A stretch of DNA of 64,000 nt from Rhodobiaceae bacterium UBA4490 (lineage in GTDB: Bacteria; Pseudomonadota; Alphaproteobacteria; Parvibaculales; Parvibaculaceae). The number at the start of each line of letters is the position of its first letter. Positions within the stretch are counted from its first letter, which is position 1. The position numbers and the translations under genes are program-made. The notes under the pieces are model-generated. The model was not told the DNA's origin, searched no databases, and saw nothing but the letters and a program-made list of their open reading frames with translations. Of this stretch, positions 8,239 through 17,240 are shown in pieces. The stretch is from contig DGNO01000003.1 in the NCBI GenBank assembly GCA_002389665.1, positions 62,001-126,000 on the forward strand, read 5' to 3'.

Positions 8239-10044
8239 TTAGCCGCCGACCCCGGAAAGGCCGGCCACCTGCTCGGCATGGAGCCTGTGGAAGAGCGAAC
8301 CGCGCGCCGCGGCAAGCTCTTTATAGGTTCCCTGCTCCACCACCGCCCCGTCCCGGAAGACCAGAATGCGGTCCACCGCGCGCACGGTTGAAAGGCGGTG
8401 TGCAATAATGATGGTCGTGCGCCCGGCCATCAGTTCCTCGATTGCGGCCTGAACCTCGCTTTCGGTGATCGAATCAAGGCTCGAGGTTGCTTCATCGAGC
8501 ACCAGGATCGGGGCATCGGCCAGAAACGCCCGCGCAATCGCCACGCGCTGGCGCTCGCCGCCCGACAGCTTGATCCCCCGCTCGCCCACCAGAGTCTCAT
8601 AGCCTTGCGGGAACTTGGCGATGAACTCATGGGCGCGGGCGCGCTTTGCCGCCTCCATAATTTCCCGGCGGGAAGCACCGGGCCGCCCATAGGCGATATT
8701 CTCCGCCAATGAGCGGTGAAAGAGGATCGGCTCTTGCGGCACGAGCGCCACGGCGCGGCGCACAGAGGTTTGCGCCATCAGAGCGATATTCTGACGGTCG
8801 ATCAGAATGCGCCCTTCGCCGATATCGTGGAGGCGCTGCAAAAGCTTGACGAAGGTGCTCTTGCCGCTCCCCGACGGGCCGACCAGCGCCACTTTTTCCC
8901 CGGCCGCGATCTTCAGCGCAAAGCGCCGGTAAAGCGGCACGGCCTGATTGCGGTAGGAAAAAGTGACATCCTCGAACGCGATCTCGCCCTTGCCGGGCTG
9001 CAGATTGAGGGCGCCTTTGGGATCGCTGACGCCGATGGGCAGGCGGGAAAAGGCCACCACATCGTCAAGCTCGTTGATCGCCTTTTGCAGGTGCTGCAAG
9101 TGCTGGCCGACATCGCGCAGATAGCCCGATATCAGCAAATAACTCGTCAGCACGAAAGTAACGCCGCCGACGCTCGCCTTGCCCTCGATCCAGAACCAGA
9201 TCACCAGCGCAAAGAGCGCGAACTTCATGACATTGAGGATGAGCACCTGAATGATGTTCAAGTTCTCCATTCGCAGCCACGCCCGCAGCGCCCGCTCTTT
9301 CCAGCTTAAAAGCACGTTGGAAAGCCGGGCATCTTCGCGCGCCTCCGCGCCGAACGCTTTCACCGCGCTGTTGCAGGTCACGGCATCGGCAAGGGCTGCG
9401 CCGATGGCCGAATCCGCTTCATTATGGGCCCGGTTGACGGGCGCCACATAATGTTTGGCAAGCAGCGCGGTCACGGCGATGTAAAGCGCGGAGATCACCG
9501 TCACGGTGAGCCCGATCAGCGGCCATTGCCAAGTGAGCAGCGCCGTCACGCCGATCAGCACCGCCACGGTGGGAAAGAGCCCCACATAAACGGTATCGGC
9601 GAAAAGATCATAGGCCCACATGCCGCGCGTGATCTTGCGCACGGTCGCCCCGGCGAAATTATCACTGTGCCAATCCGCGCTATAGCGCTGCACGCGGGCA
9701 AAGGCTTCGCCGACAATCGCGTACATGCAATGCGTGGCAAAGCGCAGCCAAATCCGGAACGCGGCAAAGCGCGCCAGATTGTAGCCAAGGCCTTGTGCCA
9801 CCAGAAACAGCACGGCGAGGAAGGCCGCTTCGATCGCCGCTTCATCGGGCTTGTCGCCTGCTCCTGCCACCGTGTCGATCAGGTAAGCGGAGACGACGGG
9901 AAAGAGCACGTCGAGCCCAGCTACCGCCAGCATCGTGACAATCAACCCGGCCAGCATCAGCGGATGGCGCCGCCAATGCGACCAGACGAACCCCGCCACA
10001 TCCCAGGCCGAAACGGAAACGGGGGGCGTATTTTGCGTATTCAT
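8239..10044 (-). CDS. ABC transporter, fused permease-ATPase exporter (MsbA-like)
   Basis: A 601-residue half-transporter with an N-terminal membrane domain of about six helices (residues 25-310) and a C-terminal nucleotide-binding domain. The ATPase motifs are complete: Walker A VGPSGSGKST, signature LSGGERQRVAIARA, Walker B ILVLDEATSSLDS and switch histidine IIAHRLST. Such proteins act as homodimers exporting lipids, drugs or other hydrophobic molecules. The start ATG follows GGAATAGAAA. It is the first gene of a likely two-gene unit with acetoacetyl-CoA synthetase, though the 72-base gap holds GC-rich inverted repeats and the link may be only positional. Confidence 0.92.
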   Translation of the reverse strand: MNTQNTPPVSVSAWDVAGFVWSHWRRHPLMLAGLIVTMLAVAGLDVLFPVVSAYLIDTVAGAGDKPDEAAIEAAFLAVLFLVAQGLGYNLARFAAFRIWLRFATHCMYAIVGEAFARVQRYSADWHSDNFAGATVRKITRGMWAYDLFADTVYVGLFPTVAVLIGVTALLTWQWPLIGLTVTVISALYIAVTALLAKHYVAPVNRAHNEADSAIGAALADAVTCNSAVKAFGAEAREDARLSNVLLSWKERALRAWLRMENLNIIQVLILNVMKFALFALVIWFWIEGKASVGGVTFVLTSYLLISGYLRDVGQHLQHLQKAINELDDVVAFSRLPIGVSDPKGALNLQPGKGEIAFEDVTFSYRNQAVPLYRRFALKIAAGEKVALVGPSGSGKSTFVKLLQRLHDIGEGRILIDRQNIALMAQTSVRRAVALVPQEPILFHRSLAENIAYGRPGASRREIMEAAKRARAHEFIAKFPQGYETLVGERGIKLSGGERQRVAIARAFLADAPILVLDEATSSLDSITESEVQAAIEELMAGRTTIIIAHRLSTVRAVDRILVFRDGAVVEQGTYKELAAARGSLFHRLHAEQVAGLSGVGG

Positions 10045-10522
10045 TTTCTATTCCAGGGCCGGGGAGATGATCCGCGGCACATCTCGCCGCATAAAGCGGC
10101 GTTTGAACCTTCCGGGCTCACCGATCGGCGGAAAAGTTGAGGCCCCGCACGCAAAGCGCAGGAAACAGAGACAGTTCAGCCGTTAAATCGGAACACTTGA
10201 AAAATCGGGGAAGCTTGAGAAGCCCGGTGTGAAAGCGTCATTGACGTCATCCGGGCTATGCATGGGACTTAGAACGTCACCAAATGCCCGGAGACATATG
10301 AGAAGGGGTCACGTGACCTGCCATTTCTGTCTCCTGTCGTGGTTGGTCGGCAGCCGGTACGGGCCGAATGCGTGTAAGCATAGCAAAGCCGCGCACTCGG
10401 CCAAGAGCCAATTTCCTTTTCTACTGAAATAAGCGGTGCGCGTTGCAATCATGTGACGGCTATCACGATTTCGCCATATACTTGCGCGACCAATAGCAAA
10501 ACGCACTTTAGGGAGGCTGAGC
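10045..10522. other. 478-bp divergent intergenic region with several palindromes
   Basis: No convincing gene is present. The region separates the ABC exporter from the AsmA gene and should hold both promoters. It contains AGCCCGG/CCGGGCT arms at 10222-10228 and 10253-10259 enclosing the palindrome TGACGTCA (10243-10250), a perfect 12-bp palindrome GGTCACGTGACC at 10307-10318, and a CRP-like site at 10452-10467. A 67-codon frame at 10229-10432 has no ribosome site and an unlikely composition. Confidence 0.6.
10452..10467 (+). promoter_or_regulatory. CRP-like binding site upstream of AsmA gene
   Basis: TGTGA-CGGCTA-TCACG matches the TGTGA-N6-TCACA half-site pattern of CRP-type regulators in all but the last base. 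It lies 56 bases before the AsmA start codon. Binding by a CRP/FNR family protein is inferred. Confidence 0.45.
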
Positions 10523-12595
10523 ATGGCCCGGATTGCTCTTATCGTTTTCGGCATCATCGTTCTTTTGGTCGGCGGGCTGGTGGCCGCGGCCTCTTTCATT
10601 CCCGCCGAAACCTATAAGGCGGAGATCGAAAAAGCCGTCGAGCAGCAAACCGGGCGGCAATTGCGCATCGAAGGCGATGTGGGCATCACCTTCCTGCCCG
10701 CGATTGGTGTAGAAGCGGAATCGGTACGCTTTGCCAATGCCGAGTGGGGCAGCAAGCCGGACATGGTGTCGATGGACGCCATGCAGGTTTCTCTGAAAAT
10801 CCTCCCGCTTCTTTCCGGCAATGTGGAGCTCGACCGTTTCGTCCTCGTACGCCCCGAAATTCACCTGGAAGTGAACAGGCAGGGTACGCCGAACTGGCAG
10901 TTCAAGCCCGCGCAGGAAGCGGCCGAAGCGCCCGCCTCGCCTTCTACCGGCACTGGCAGCGAAGAGACGCAAGCAGGCAGTGGCGCCGCGCTCAACGATA
11001 TCCGCCTCGGTGAAATTGCCGTCGAAAACGGCATTGCCAGCTATAAGGATGCGCGCAGCGGCGCTTCCTATGAAATTACAGAAATCAACACGGTGCTCAA
11101 CTTGCCGAGCCTCGACCGGCAAATGGTGTTTGATGGCTCTGCAGTATGGAATGGCGATACGATCGAGCTCGATCTGACGGCGGACCGTCCGCGCGCACTG
11201 ATCGCAGGTGGTGAAACGCCCTTCACGCTCTCCCTTGCCACTCCGAAAATCACCTCCGGCTTTGAAGGCACGGTGACGCAGGCTGATACGCCCAAGCTCG
11301 CCGGCACGATGAATGTCGATATCCCCTCGGTGCGCGCGCTTGCCGCCTGGGCAGGCTCGCCGCTTCCTGCAGGCGACGGGTTCGGCCCCTTCACCATCAA
11401 AGGCAATGTCAGCGCAACGCCGGAAGTGTTCGACTTCTCCAATGCCGCTCTCAGCTTCGACGAGATGGAAGGCAAAGGCGCGCTCAACGTCAATCTGAAA
11501 GGCCAGCGCCCGAAACTGACCGGCAAGCTCGATCTCGAGACCATCAACACCAATGTCTATATGGCCGGCGGTTCTTCGGCGTCTTCGTCAGGTGGACAGG
11601 CACCGGCTTCCGGCACATCGGGCGGCAATGCAGGCGGCAGCACAGCCTCTTCTTCGGCTTCCGGCTGGAGCGATGAGCCCATCGATATGAGCGGGCTGAA
11701 AGCCGTCGATGCGGATCTGGCTCTGTCGGCGCAGAAAATTCTCGTCCAGAACATCACGATCGGGGAAAGCGTGCTCGGCGTGAAGCTGTCGGGCGGGACC
11801 CTGACGGCGGACCTGAGCAAGCTTGCCCTTTATGAAGGGGCAGGCGAGGCCATGGTGACGCTGAACGGCGCACAGGCAACGCCGTCGCTCACCGCCACGT
11901 TCGATATTTCCAATATTGCCGCTTATCCCCTGCTGCGCGATGCCGCCGGTTTCGAGCGGCTGGAAGGCACCGGCGCCATGAATGTCTTTATCGACACGCG
12001 CGGCAAGAGCCAGAAGCAAATGATCTCCGCGATGAGCGGCAAAGGCTCGGTGAAATTCGCCAATGGCGCGATCAAAGGCATCAATGTCGCCCAGCTCTTG
12101 CGCAACGTGCTTTCCGGCGCGCTCAGCGGCTGGAACGCGGGCGGCACGCAGGATACGGATTTCTCCGAGCTTGGCGGCACGTTCACGATCCAGAACGGCA
12201 TTCTCTCCAACCAGGATTTTCAGCTCCTCAGCCCGCTTGCCAGGGTAAACGGCGCCGGCACGGTGAACCTGCCGCAGCAAACCCTTTCCTACCGGGTGGA
12301 GCCGAAACTTGCCGCCACGCTGGAAGGCCAGGGCGGGGATGAAAGCGCCAAGGGCATCGAGGTGCCGATCATCATCGAAGGGCCCTGGGCCAATCCGAAA
12401 TTCCGGCCGGACCTCAAAGCCATTCTGTCCGACCCGGAAGGCGCGGTGAACACGATCAAGGACCTGAAAGACGGCGGCGGCAAAAAGCTCCTGGAAGGGC
12501 TGATCGGCAAACCGGCTGACGGCGGTGACAGCGGCGGCACCTCCGAGAAGAAGCCGAATGTCGAAGATGCGATCAAAGGCCTGTTCGGCCGCTGA
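10523..12595 (+). CDS. AsmA family protein
   Basis: A 690-residue envelope protein with one N-terminal membrane anchor (ALIVFGIIVLLVGGLVAAAS) and a large periplasmic body. Residues about 30-125 carry the AsmA N-terminal pattern (GRQLRIEGDVGITFLPAIGVEAESV, here given in outline), and the C-terminal half shows the AsmA repeat region around GTGAMNVFIDTRGKS and GAIKGINVAQLLR. A serine/glycine-rich linker lies at about residues 350-378, and the tail is acidic and lysine-rich. AsmA proteins belong to the bridge-like lipid-transfer group influencing outer-membrane lipid composition. The start ATG follows GGGAGGCTGAGC, a strong ribosome site. It converges with the cupin gene. Confidence 0.88.
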   Translation: MARIALIVFGIIVLLVGGLVAAASFIPAETYKAEIEKAVEQQTGRQLRIEGDVGITFLPAIGVEAESVRFANAEWGSKPDMVSMDAMQVSLKILPLLSGNVELDRFVLVRPEIHLEVNRQGTPNWQFKPAQEAAEAPASPSTGTGSEETQAGSGAALNDIRLGEIAVENGIASYKDARSGASYEITEINTVLNLPSLDRQMVFDGSAVWNGDTIELDLTADRPRALIAGGETPFTLSLATPKITSGFEGTVTQADTPKLAGTMNVDIPSVRALAAWAGSPLPAGDGFGPFTIKGNVSATPEVFDFSNAALSFDEMEGKGALNVNLKGQRPKLTGKLDLETINTNVYMAGGSSASSSGGQAPASGTSGGNAGGSTASSSASGWSDEPIDMSGLKAVDADLALSAQKILVQNITIGESVLGVKLSGGTLTADLSKLALYEGAGEAMVTLNGAQATPSLTATFDISNIAAYPLLRDAAGFERLEGTGAMNVFIDTRGKSQKQMISAMSGKGSVKFANGAIKGINVAQLLRNVLSGALSGWNAGGTQDTDFSELGGTFTIQNGILSNQDFQLLSPLARVNGAGTVNLPQQTLSYRVEPKLAATLEGQGGDESAKGIEVPIIIEGPWANPKFRPDLKAILSDPEGAVNTIKDLKDGGGKKLLEGLIGKPADGGDSGGTSEKKPNVEDAIKGLFGR

Positions 12596-12616
12596 TCCGG
12601 CAAGCTTAAGGGCGCG

Positions 12617-13108
12617 TCACACCTTTTTAAGGTGGGGCGCGTCCACATAGCTTTTCACCCCGTCCACCCGGTACATCACACGGCCAAGGCGGGGATAAGT
12701 GCACACATCGACAGGCGCGCGGGTGCCGCCCATCAGGTAAACCGCGTCTTCCTCAAAAATATTCTTCATGGAATGGGCCGGGCCGTTCTTCGGGAAGAGC
12801 AGCACATCTCCCGGCCCCGCCTCGCACTCTTCCTCGCCGATACGCGCTAGAAGCCGGCCTGAGAGGATCATCACGAATTCCTCGTCCTGGCCGTGGAAGT
12901 GATGTTCCGTCGTCTCACGGCCGGGCTCGATACGCACGATATGAAGCCCCATGTCTTCGAGCCCCGCCAGATCGCCCAATGTGCGGGTCATGCGCACGGC
13001 GCCCTCATTGAACTGGTGGACATGGGCACGCTCCTCCATCGCCTCGATGCGAGCCTTGGAAAAGAAGCAGCGCTCCAGACCGCTTTTCGCCTGACTTTCC
13101 TGCGCCAT
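12617..13108 (-). CDS. Cupin-domain protein
   Basis: A 163-residue single-cupin protein. The metal-binding motif 1 is visible as TEHHFHGQDEEFV (two His and one Glu) and motif 2 as GPAHSM, so the usual three-His one-Glu metal site is probably intact. Some small enzymes and sugar or signal-binding proteins share this fold, and the substrate cannot be told. I chose the ATG at 13108 because GGAGAAACGG lies just before it; the longer frame to 13180 adds residues without a ribosome site. Gene stands alone, convergent with the AsmA gene. Confidence 0.85.
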   Translation of the reverse strand: MAQESQAKSGLERCFFSKARIEAMEERAHVHQFNEGAVRMTRTLGDLAGLEDMGLHIVRIEPGRETTEHHFHGQDEEFVMILSGRLLARIGEEECEAGPGDVLLFPKNGPAHSMKNIFEEDAVYLMGGTRAPVDVCTYPRLGRVMYRVDGVKSYVDAPHLKKV

Positions 13109-13291
13109 GTCCGTTTCTCCTGTTGTTCGCGGGATACCGGTAAAACCTAGCTTTCCGCCTCTCTTACAGATTTGAGGCATAAGGCGCTAGAACCAGCCTT
13201 CCAGATGAGCTTTCAAGGCGGGGCTAGCCTCACCCCTGCCCCGGCGGATAGACTGGCTTGGTGGGGAATCAGGCTGGCGGTTCACGGGGCC

Positions 13292-13543
13292 ATGTTGCAG
13301 AGCACGCTTTCAACGGCGATCAAATTCGCGCTTGCGTCGGTAGCGATCGGGGCAGTGCTTTCCGTGTTCGACATTTCGGCTATCGAAGTCGTGAAGGAAA
13401 TGGGCCTGACACCGGAAGCCATCCGCGGGCTGATTTCCCGGGCTTTCGAATGGGCGCTGCCGCATTTCATTCTCGGCGCCATGGTGATTATTCCCATCTG
13501 GCTGATCATTTATCTGCTGCGCCCGCCGGGGCTCGGCAAATAA
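13292..13543 (+). CDS. Small two-helix membrane protein (DUF6460-like)
   Basis: An 83-residue protein with two hydrophobic segments, AIKFALASVAIGAVLSVF near the N-terminus and FILGAMVIIPIWLIIYLL near the C-terminus, separated by an amphipathic stretch. The pattern resembles the alphaproteobacterial DUF6460 family as I remember it; function unknown. The start is uncertain: the frame extends back to 13172, but the first hydrophobic segment begins just after the ATG at 13292 and the upstream residues look non-coding. Confidence 0.65.
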   Translation: MLQSTLSTAIKFALASVAIGAVLSVFDISAIEVVKEMGLTPEAIRGLISRAFEWALPHFILGAMVIIPIWLIIYLLRPPGLGK

Positions 13544-13632
13544 GGCACCTCATAAAACGCAGCGCGAATCTGTAGTTTAGGCGCTTTGGACGTTGCGCCA
13601 GCCGCCTTACCCATTACATTAACCATATTCGT

Positions 13633-13675
13633 CCGCCTGCGAACAGGCGGCAGGGACCGGCAGGGGCGCCGGTCC
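13633..13675 (+). promoter_or_regulatory. Two stacked perfect hairpins in the 5' leader of the secreted protein
   Basis: CCGCCTG-CGAA-CAGGCGG (13633-13650) is followed after three bases by GGACCGGC-AGGGGC-GCCGGTCC (13654-13675). The ribosome site GGGAGG starts about 10 bases later. No T-run follows, so these are more likely leader structures for stability or control than a terminator. Confidence 0.5.
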
Positions 13676-13698
13676 TTCAATTTTGGGAGGATATTCAG

Positions 13699-14049
13699 AT
13701 GAAAAAAGTTTTGCTCGCGGCAGCGTTTCTCGCCGGTTCGTCCGTTGCAGCGCTGGCCGATGTCGGCGCGGGGCTGGTCGGTAACACCGTCACGCTGACG
13801 GGGCCGGAAGGCGCGGTAACGCAGGTTTATTATCCCGACGCCAGCACCACGGAAGTGAAACTGCCGGACGGCTCCACCGCCACCGGCACCTGGCGCGTCG
13901 ACGGCAACAAGATCTGCACCGTGACGGGCGAGAACCCGGAAACCTGCACCGCTGCGATCGAGGAAGCACCGACGGTCGGCTCTTCCGGCACGATCGAAGG
14001 CGAGCAGGGCAATGTCGAATGGCAGGTCTCCGAAGGCAAAGCCTTCTAA
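13699..14049 (+). CDS. Small exported protein of unknown function
   Basis: A 116-residue protein with a clear signal peptide (MKKVLLAAAFLAGSSVAALA, cleavage expected near residue 20) and a mature part rich in T, G and short beta segments. Mature residues include two cysteines (ICTVTGENPETC) that could form a disulfide in the periplasm. I do not recognise the family. The ribosome site GGGAGGATATTCAG is strong, the leader has two perfect hairpins, and a good terminator follows at 14075, so it is an independent single-gene unit that may be well expressed. Confidence 0.8.
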   Translation: MKKVLLAAAFLAGSSVAALADVGAGLVGNTVTLTGPEGAVTQVYYPDASTTEVKLPDGSTATGTWRVDGNKICTVTGENPETCTAAIEEAPTVGSSGTIEGEQGNVEWQVSEGKAF

Positions 14050-14074
14050 GCCATGCTTTTAGCACAGCGGATCA

Positions 14075-14101
14075 GGGCAGGCCGAGCGGCCTGCCCTTTT
14101 T
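14075..14101 (+). terminator. Intrinsic terminator after the small exported protein
   Basis: A nine-base-pair stem GGGCAGGCC / GGCCTGCCC with loop GAGC is followed directly by TTTTT. Confidence 0.85.
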
Positions 14102-14206
14102 CGTGCCCCGCCCTTTTTCCCATTCGCCGCGGCCTTTGTGCTGGGCGGGCTCTCGGCTAAACTCCGGCCATCGAAATCACTCAAAAGACCCGAGAAAGGA
14201 ACCCTT

Positions 14207-15001
14207 ATGGGACGTCTTGAAGGAAAACGCGCCATCATCACCGGCGCAGGCAGCGGTATCGGCCGGGCAAGCGCGGTGCTTTTTGCCCGCGAAGGCGCAA
14301 AAATCGTTGCCGTGGACCGCATGGAAGAAGCGGTGGACGAAACCGCCGCCATGGTGCGCGAGGCCGGCGGCGAGATTTCTTCCGTCGCCGCCGATGCCGG
14401 GGACGAGGACGCGGTGAAAGGCATTGTCGAGCACTGCGTATCGAAATTCGGCGGCGTCGATGCCGTCTATGCCAATGCGGGCGTTTCCGGCGGCCTGGTA
14501 CCCATCGAAGAGCAGACGCCGGAATATTGGCAGGAAATCCTGCGCATCAATCTCATCGGCCCCTTCCTCGCCATCAAGCACGTCACTCCGTTGATGATCA
14601 AACAGGGCTATGGCTCCGTGGTCTGCACCGCCTCGGTGGCGGGCCTTAGAGCCAATGCGGGCGGCCTGCCTTACTCGGCCTCCAAAGCCGGGGTCATCAG
14701 CCTCGTGCAAACCACGGCGAACGCGCTTTACGGCACGAATGTGCGCGTCAATGCGATCTGCCCCGGCCTGATCGAAACCGGCATGACGAAACCGATCTTC
14801 GACGGCGCGAGAGCGCGCGGCAAGGAAGACAAGATCGGCCAACTCAACCCACTGGCCCGCTACGGTCATCCCGAAGAGATTGCCAATATGGCGCTCTTCC
14901 TGGCCAGCGACGAGGCTTCCTATGTGAACGGCCAGGCCATTCCGGTTTGCGGCGGGCTTTCGAGCACGCATCCTTTCGCGGCCAGCCGGCCCGGCACCTA
15001 A
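14207..15001 (+). CDS. Short-chain dehydrogenase/reductase
   Basis: A 264-residue classical SDR using NAD(P)H. The cofactor glycine motif TGAGSGIG (about residues 12-19), NAG at NAGVSG, catalytic serine in TASVAG and the YSASK active-site pair are all present. An aspartate after the second strand (VAVDRME) suggests NAD+ preference. The substrate is not predictable. I chose the ATG at 14207 because AGAAAGGAACCC precedes it. The stop is one base before the GTG of mnmC, implying translational coupling, although the two functions are unrelated. Confidence 0.9.
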   Translation: MGRLEGKRAIITGAGSGIGRASAVLFAREGAKIVAVDRMEEAVDETAAMVREAGGEISSVAADAGDEDAVKGIVEHCVSKFGGVDAVYANAGVSGGLVPIEEQTPEYWQEILRINLIGPFLAIKHVTPLMIKQGYGSVVCTASVAGLRANAGGLPYSASKAGVISLVQTTANALYGTNVRVNAICPGLIETGMTKPIFDGARARGKEDKIGQLNPLARYGHPEEIANMALFLASDEASYVNGQAIPVCGGLSSTHPFAASRPGT

Positions 15002-15002
15002 G

Positions 15003-16988
15003 GTGAGCGGAACGCCGGAAGACCCGCACCGGCTGCCGCAAGCAGCTTTGAGATGGCGGGAAGATGGGACGCCGGAATCTTCGGATTTCGGCGATCTCTA
15101 TTTCTCGGCCGAGGATGGGCTCGCCGAAACATCCCATGTCTTTCTCAAAGGCAATGACCTGCCCGCCGCCTGGGAGAAGCGCGCGGAAGAGACTTCCGGC
15201 ACGCCCCTCTTCACCATTTGCGAGACAGGTTTCGGCACGGGGCTCAATTTCCTTGCAACCTTGGAGCTTTGGGCAGCGCACCGCCCGCCCGGCGCCAGAC
15301 TGCATTTCATCTCGCTTGAAGGCTATCCGCTTTCAGCAAGCGATCTTGAAAAAGCGCATGCGGCCTGGCCGCGCCTTAAGCCTTTCAGTGACGAACTCCT
15401 CAAACACTACCCCCCGCTCGTGCCGGGCTTTCACCGCTGCGAACTCGCCGACGGTGTCACGCTGACGCTTCTCTTCGGCGAAGCGGCAAAGATGCTGGGA
15501 TCGCTCGAGCTTTCGGGGAGCAAGGTGGATGCGTGGTTTCTGGACGGGTTCGCTCCCTCCCGGAACGAAACCATGTGGTCACCCGCCGTCTTTCATGAGA
15601 TGGGCCGGCTTTCCGGCCCCGGCACCACGCTTGCGACTTTCACCGTGGCGGGGGCGGTGCGGCGCGGGCTTGCCGAAGCGGGCTTCGAGGTCAGCAAGAC
15701 GCCGGGCTTCGGGCGCAAGCGCGACATGCTGCAAGGCCTTTATAAAGGCGCACCATCCGCCTCCTCCCTGCCGCTCTGGTATCGCCCGCCTGCCCCGCCT
15801 TGCCCGAAACACGCGCTTATCATCGGCGGCGGGATTGCAGGCGCCGCCGCCGCCCATGCGCTGACACGGCGCGGCGTACAAGTCACGCTCATTGAAAAAG
15901 GCTCAGGTCTCGGCAGCGGCGCTTCGGGCAATCCTGCCGCGCTCTTCATGCCGCGCCTCGCGCTGGGCAGCGCGCCGACCGGACTTTTCCACCGCGCCGC
16001 TTATCTTTATGCCTGCGCTTTTTATGAGGCGCTGCAAAGAGCAAGCGGCAAAACATTCTTCGAGCCTTGCGGCGTTCTGCATCTTGGCCGAAGCGAGGGG
16101 GAGGAAGAGCGCCTGCGCGCGCTTGCGGAGCGGCAGGTACTGCCCCCTTCCCATATGCGCTTTCTTGAAAGGGAAGACGCCTCCGCAATTGCCGGCATTA
16201 AACTGCCAACACCCGCGCTTTACTTCCCAGGTGCCGGTACGCTCAGCCCCAAAGCGCTGCTCGGCGCACTTAGCGCCGAAGCGGACTGCCGGTTCGAAAC
16301 CGAAACCGCGCATCTTGAACCCAAAGAAAGCGGCGGCTGGACCGCAAGAAATACGGAAGGCGATATCCTCGCCGAGGCGGATATCGTGATCGTGGCGGCA
16401 GGCGCCAGTATCATGCAACTCTTCCCTGAAGCGGGGTTGCCCATCACCCCCGTTGCGGGCCAAGTCACGGAGTTTATTCCCCGCGAGGGAAGCGCGCCGC
16501 TCAAAACCGCTCTTGCCGCCGGTTCCTATCTTCTGCCTGCGCGGGAGGGAAAGCAGCTCACCGGCGCGAGTTTCGATAAGCAGGACCTTTCGCTTGCACC
16601 GCTGCCGGCGGACCGGGAGAAAAACATTACTTCCCTTGAAGACTGGCTGGGCGCGGCCGCACGGCCCGCGGAGGTTCTTTCCGAGCGGCGCTCCTTACGC
16701 GCGACCACACCGGACCGGATGCCTTTTGCAGGGCCCATGCCGGAGCGCGCCCTCTATGAGCGCGCTTATGAAAGGCTGCGTTACGGCGACCGCTTTGCCA
16801 CCTATCCGCCCGCGCCTTCCCCGCCCGGCGTTTATACATTGGGCGGGCTCGGCTCGCGCGGCTTCCTCACCGCCCCGCTCCTTGCCGAGCATCTTGCCGC
16901 GCAGATATGCGGCGATGCCTCGCCGCTTCCATGCGCGCTGATTGAGGCCACAGCACCGGCAAGATTTATCATTCGCTCACTCAAGTAA
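15003..16988 (+). CDS. mnmC: tRNA mnm5s2U biosynthesis bifunctional enzyme MnmC
   Basis: A 661-residue fusion of two tRNA-modifying enzymes acting on the wobble uridine at position 34. The N-terminal MnmD part (about 1-240) is an SAM-dependent methyltransferase with TGFGTGLNFLATLELW and DAWFLDGFAPSRNETMW. The C-terminal MnmC1 part is an FAD oxidoreductase with ALIIGGGIAGAAAAHAL (about 266-282) and GSGASGNPAALFMPR; it removes the carboxymethyl group from cmnm5s2U. Length fits the family. The start is GTG, one base after the SDR stop. No terminator is visible behind it. Confidence 0.93.
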   Translation: MSGTPEDPHRLPQAALRWREDGTPESSDFGDLYFSAEDGLAETSHVFLKGNDLPAAWEKRAEETSGTPLFTICETGFGTGLNFLATLELWAAHRPPGARLHFISLEGYPLSASDLEKAHAAWPRLKPFSDELLKHYPPLVPGFHRCELADGVTLTLLFGEAAKMLGSLELSGSKVDAWFLDGFAPSRNETMWSPAVFHEMGRLSGPGTTLATFTVAGAVRRGLAEAGFEVSKTPGFGRKRDMLQGLYKGAPSASSLPLWYRPPAPPCPKHALIIGGGIAGAAAAHALTRRGVQVTLIEKGSGLGSGASGNPAALFMPRLALGSAPTGLFHRAAYLYACAFYEALQRASGKTFFEPCGVLHLGRSEGEEERLRALAERQVLPPSHMRFLEREDASAIAGIKLPTPALYFPGAGTLSPKALLGALSAEADCRFETETAHLEPKESGGWTARNTEGDILAEADIVIVAAGASIMQLFPEAGLPITPVAGQVTEFIPREGSAPLKTALAAGSYLLPAREGKQLTGASFDKQDLSLAPLPADREKNITSLEDWLGAAARPAEVLSERRSLRATTPDRMPFAGPMPERALYERAYERLRYGDRFATYPPAPSPPGVYTLGGLGSRGFLTAPLLAEHLAAQICGDASPLPCALIEATAPARFIIRSLK

Positions 16989-17131
16989 TCCGCACAGAAA
17001 CATTTTATCTCGCTCGGGATATACATATGTTTACATGGCATACGTAGGCATTCTCGGAAGTAAATAACGAATACAACCAAATGCAATTTTAAATATTCAA
17101 CTCTCCCTCACGAGTCTTCGGCATATAAAAA

Positions 17132-17145
17132 CTGATCTACATCAA
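17132..17145 (+). promoter_or_regulatory. FNR/FixK-like box upstream of globin receptor
   Basis: CTGAT-CTAC-ATCAA differs from the TTGAT-N4-ATCAA consensus of FNR/FixK/Anr regulators by one base. It lies in an AT-rich 250-bp leader, 95 bases before the start codon of the oxygen-sensor-like receptor. Function as an oxygen-responsive operator is inferred. Confidence 0.5.
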
Positions 17146-17240
17146 GTAAAATCCCCGTTCTTGGTTATCATAAATTAACCAGCTCTCCTTTAGCCTCACC
17201 GCTCGAAGCCGCCGCGGGCGCACTTGCAAAGGGGATAGTT

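Noticed and set aside
10229..10432. 67-codon ORF in the AsmA upstream region
   Set aside because: No ribosome site, atypical composition, and it runs through the palindromes.
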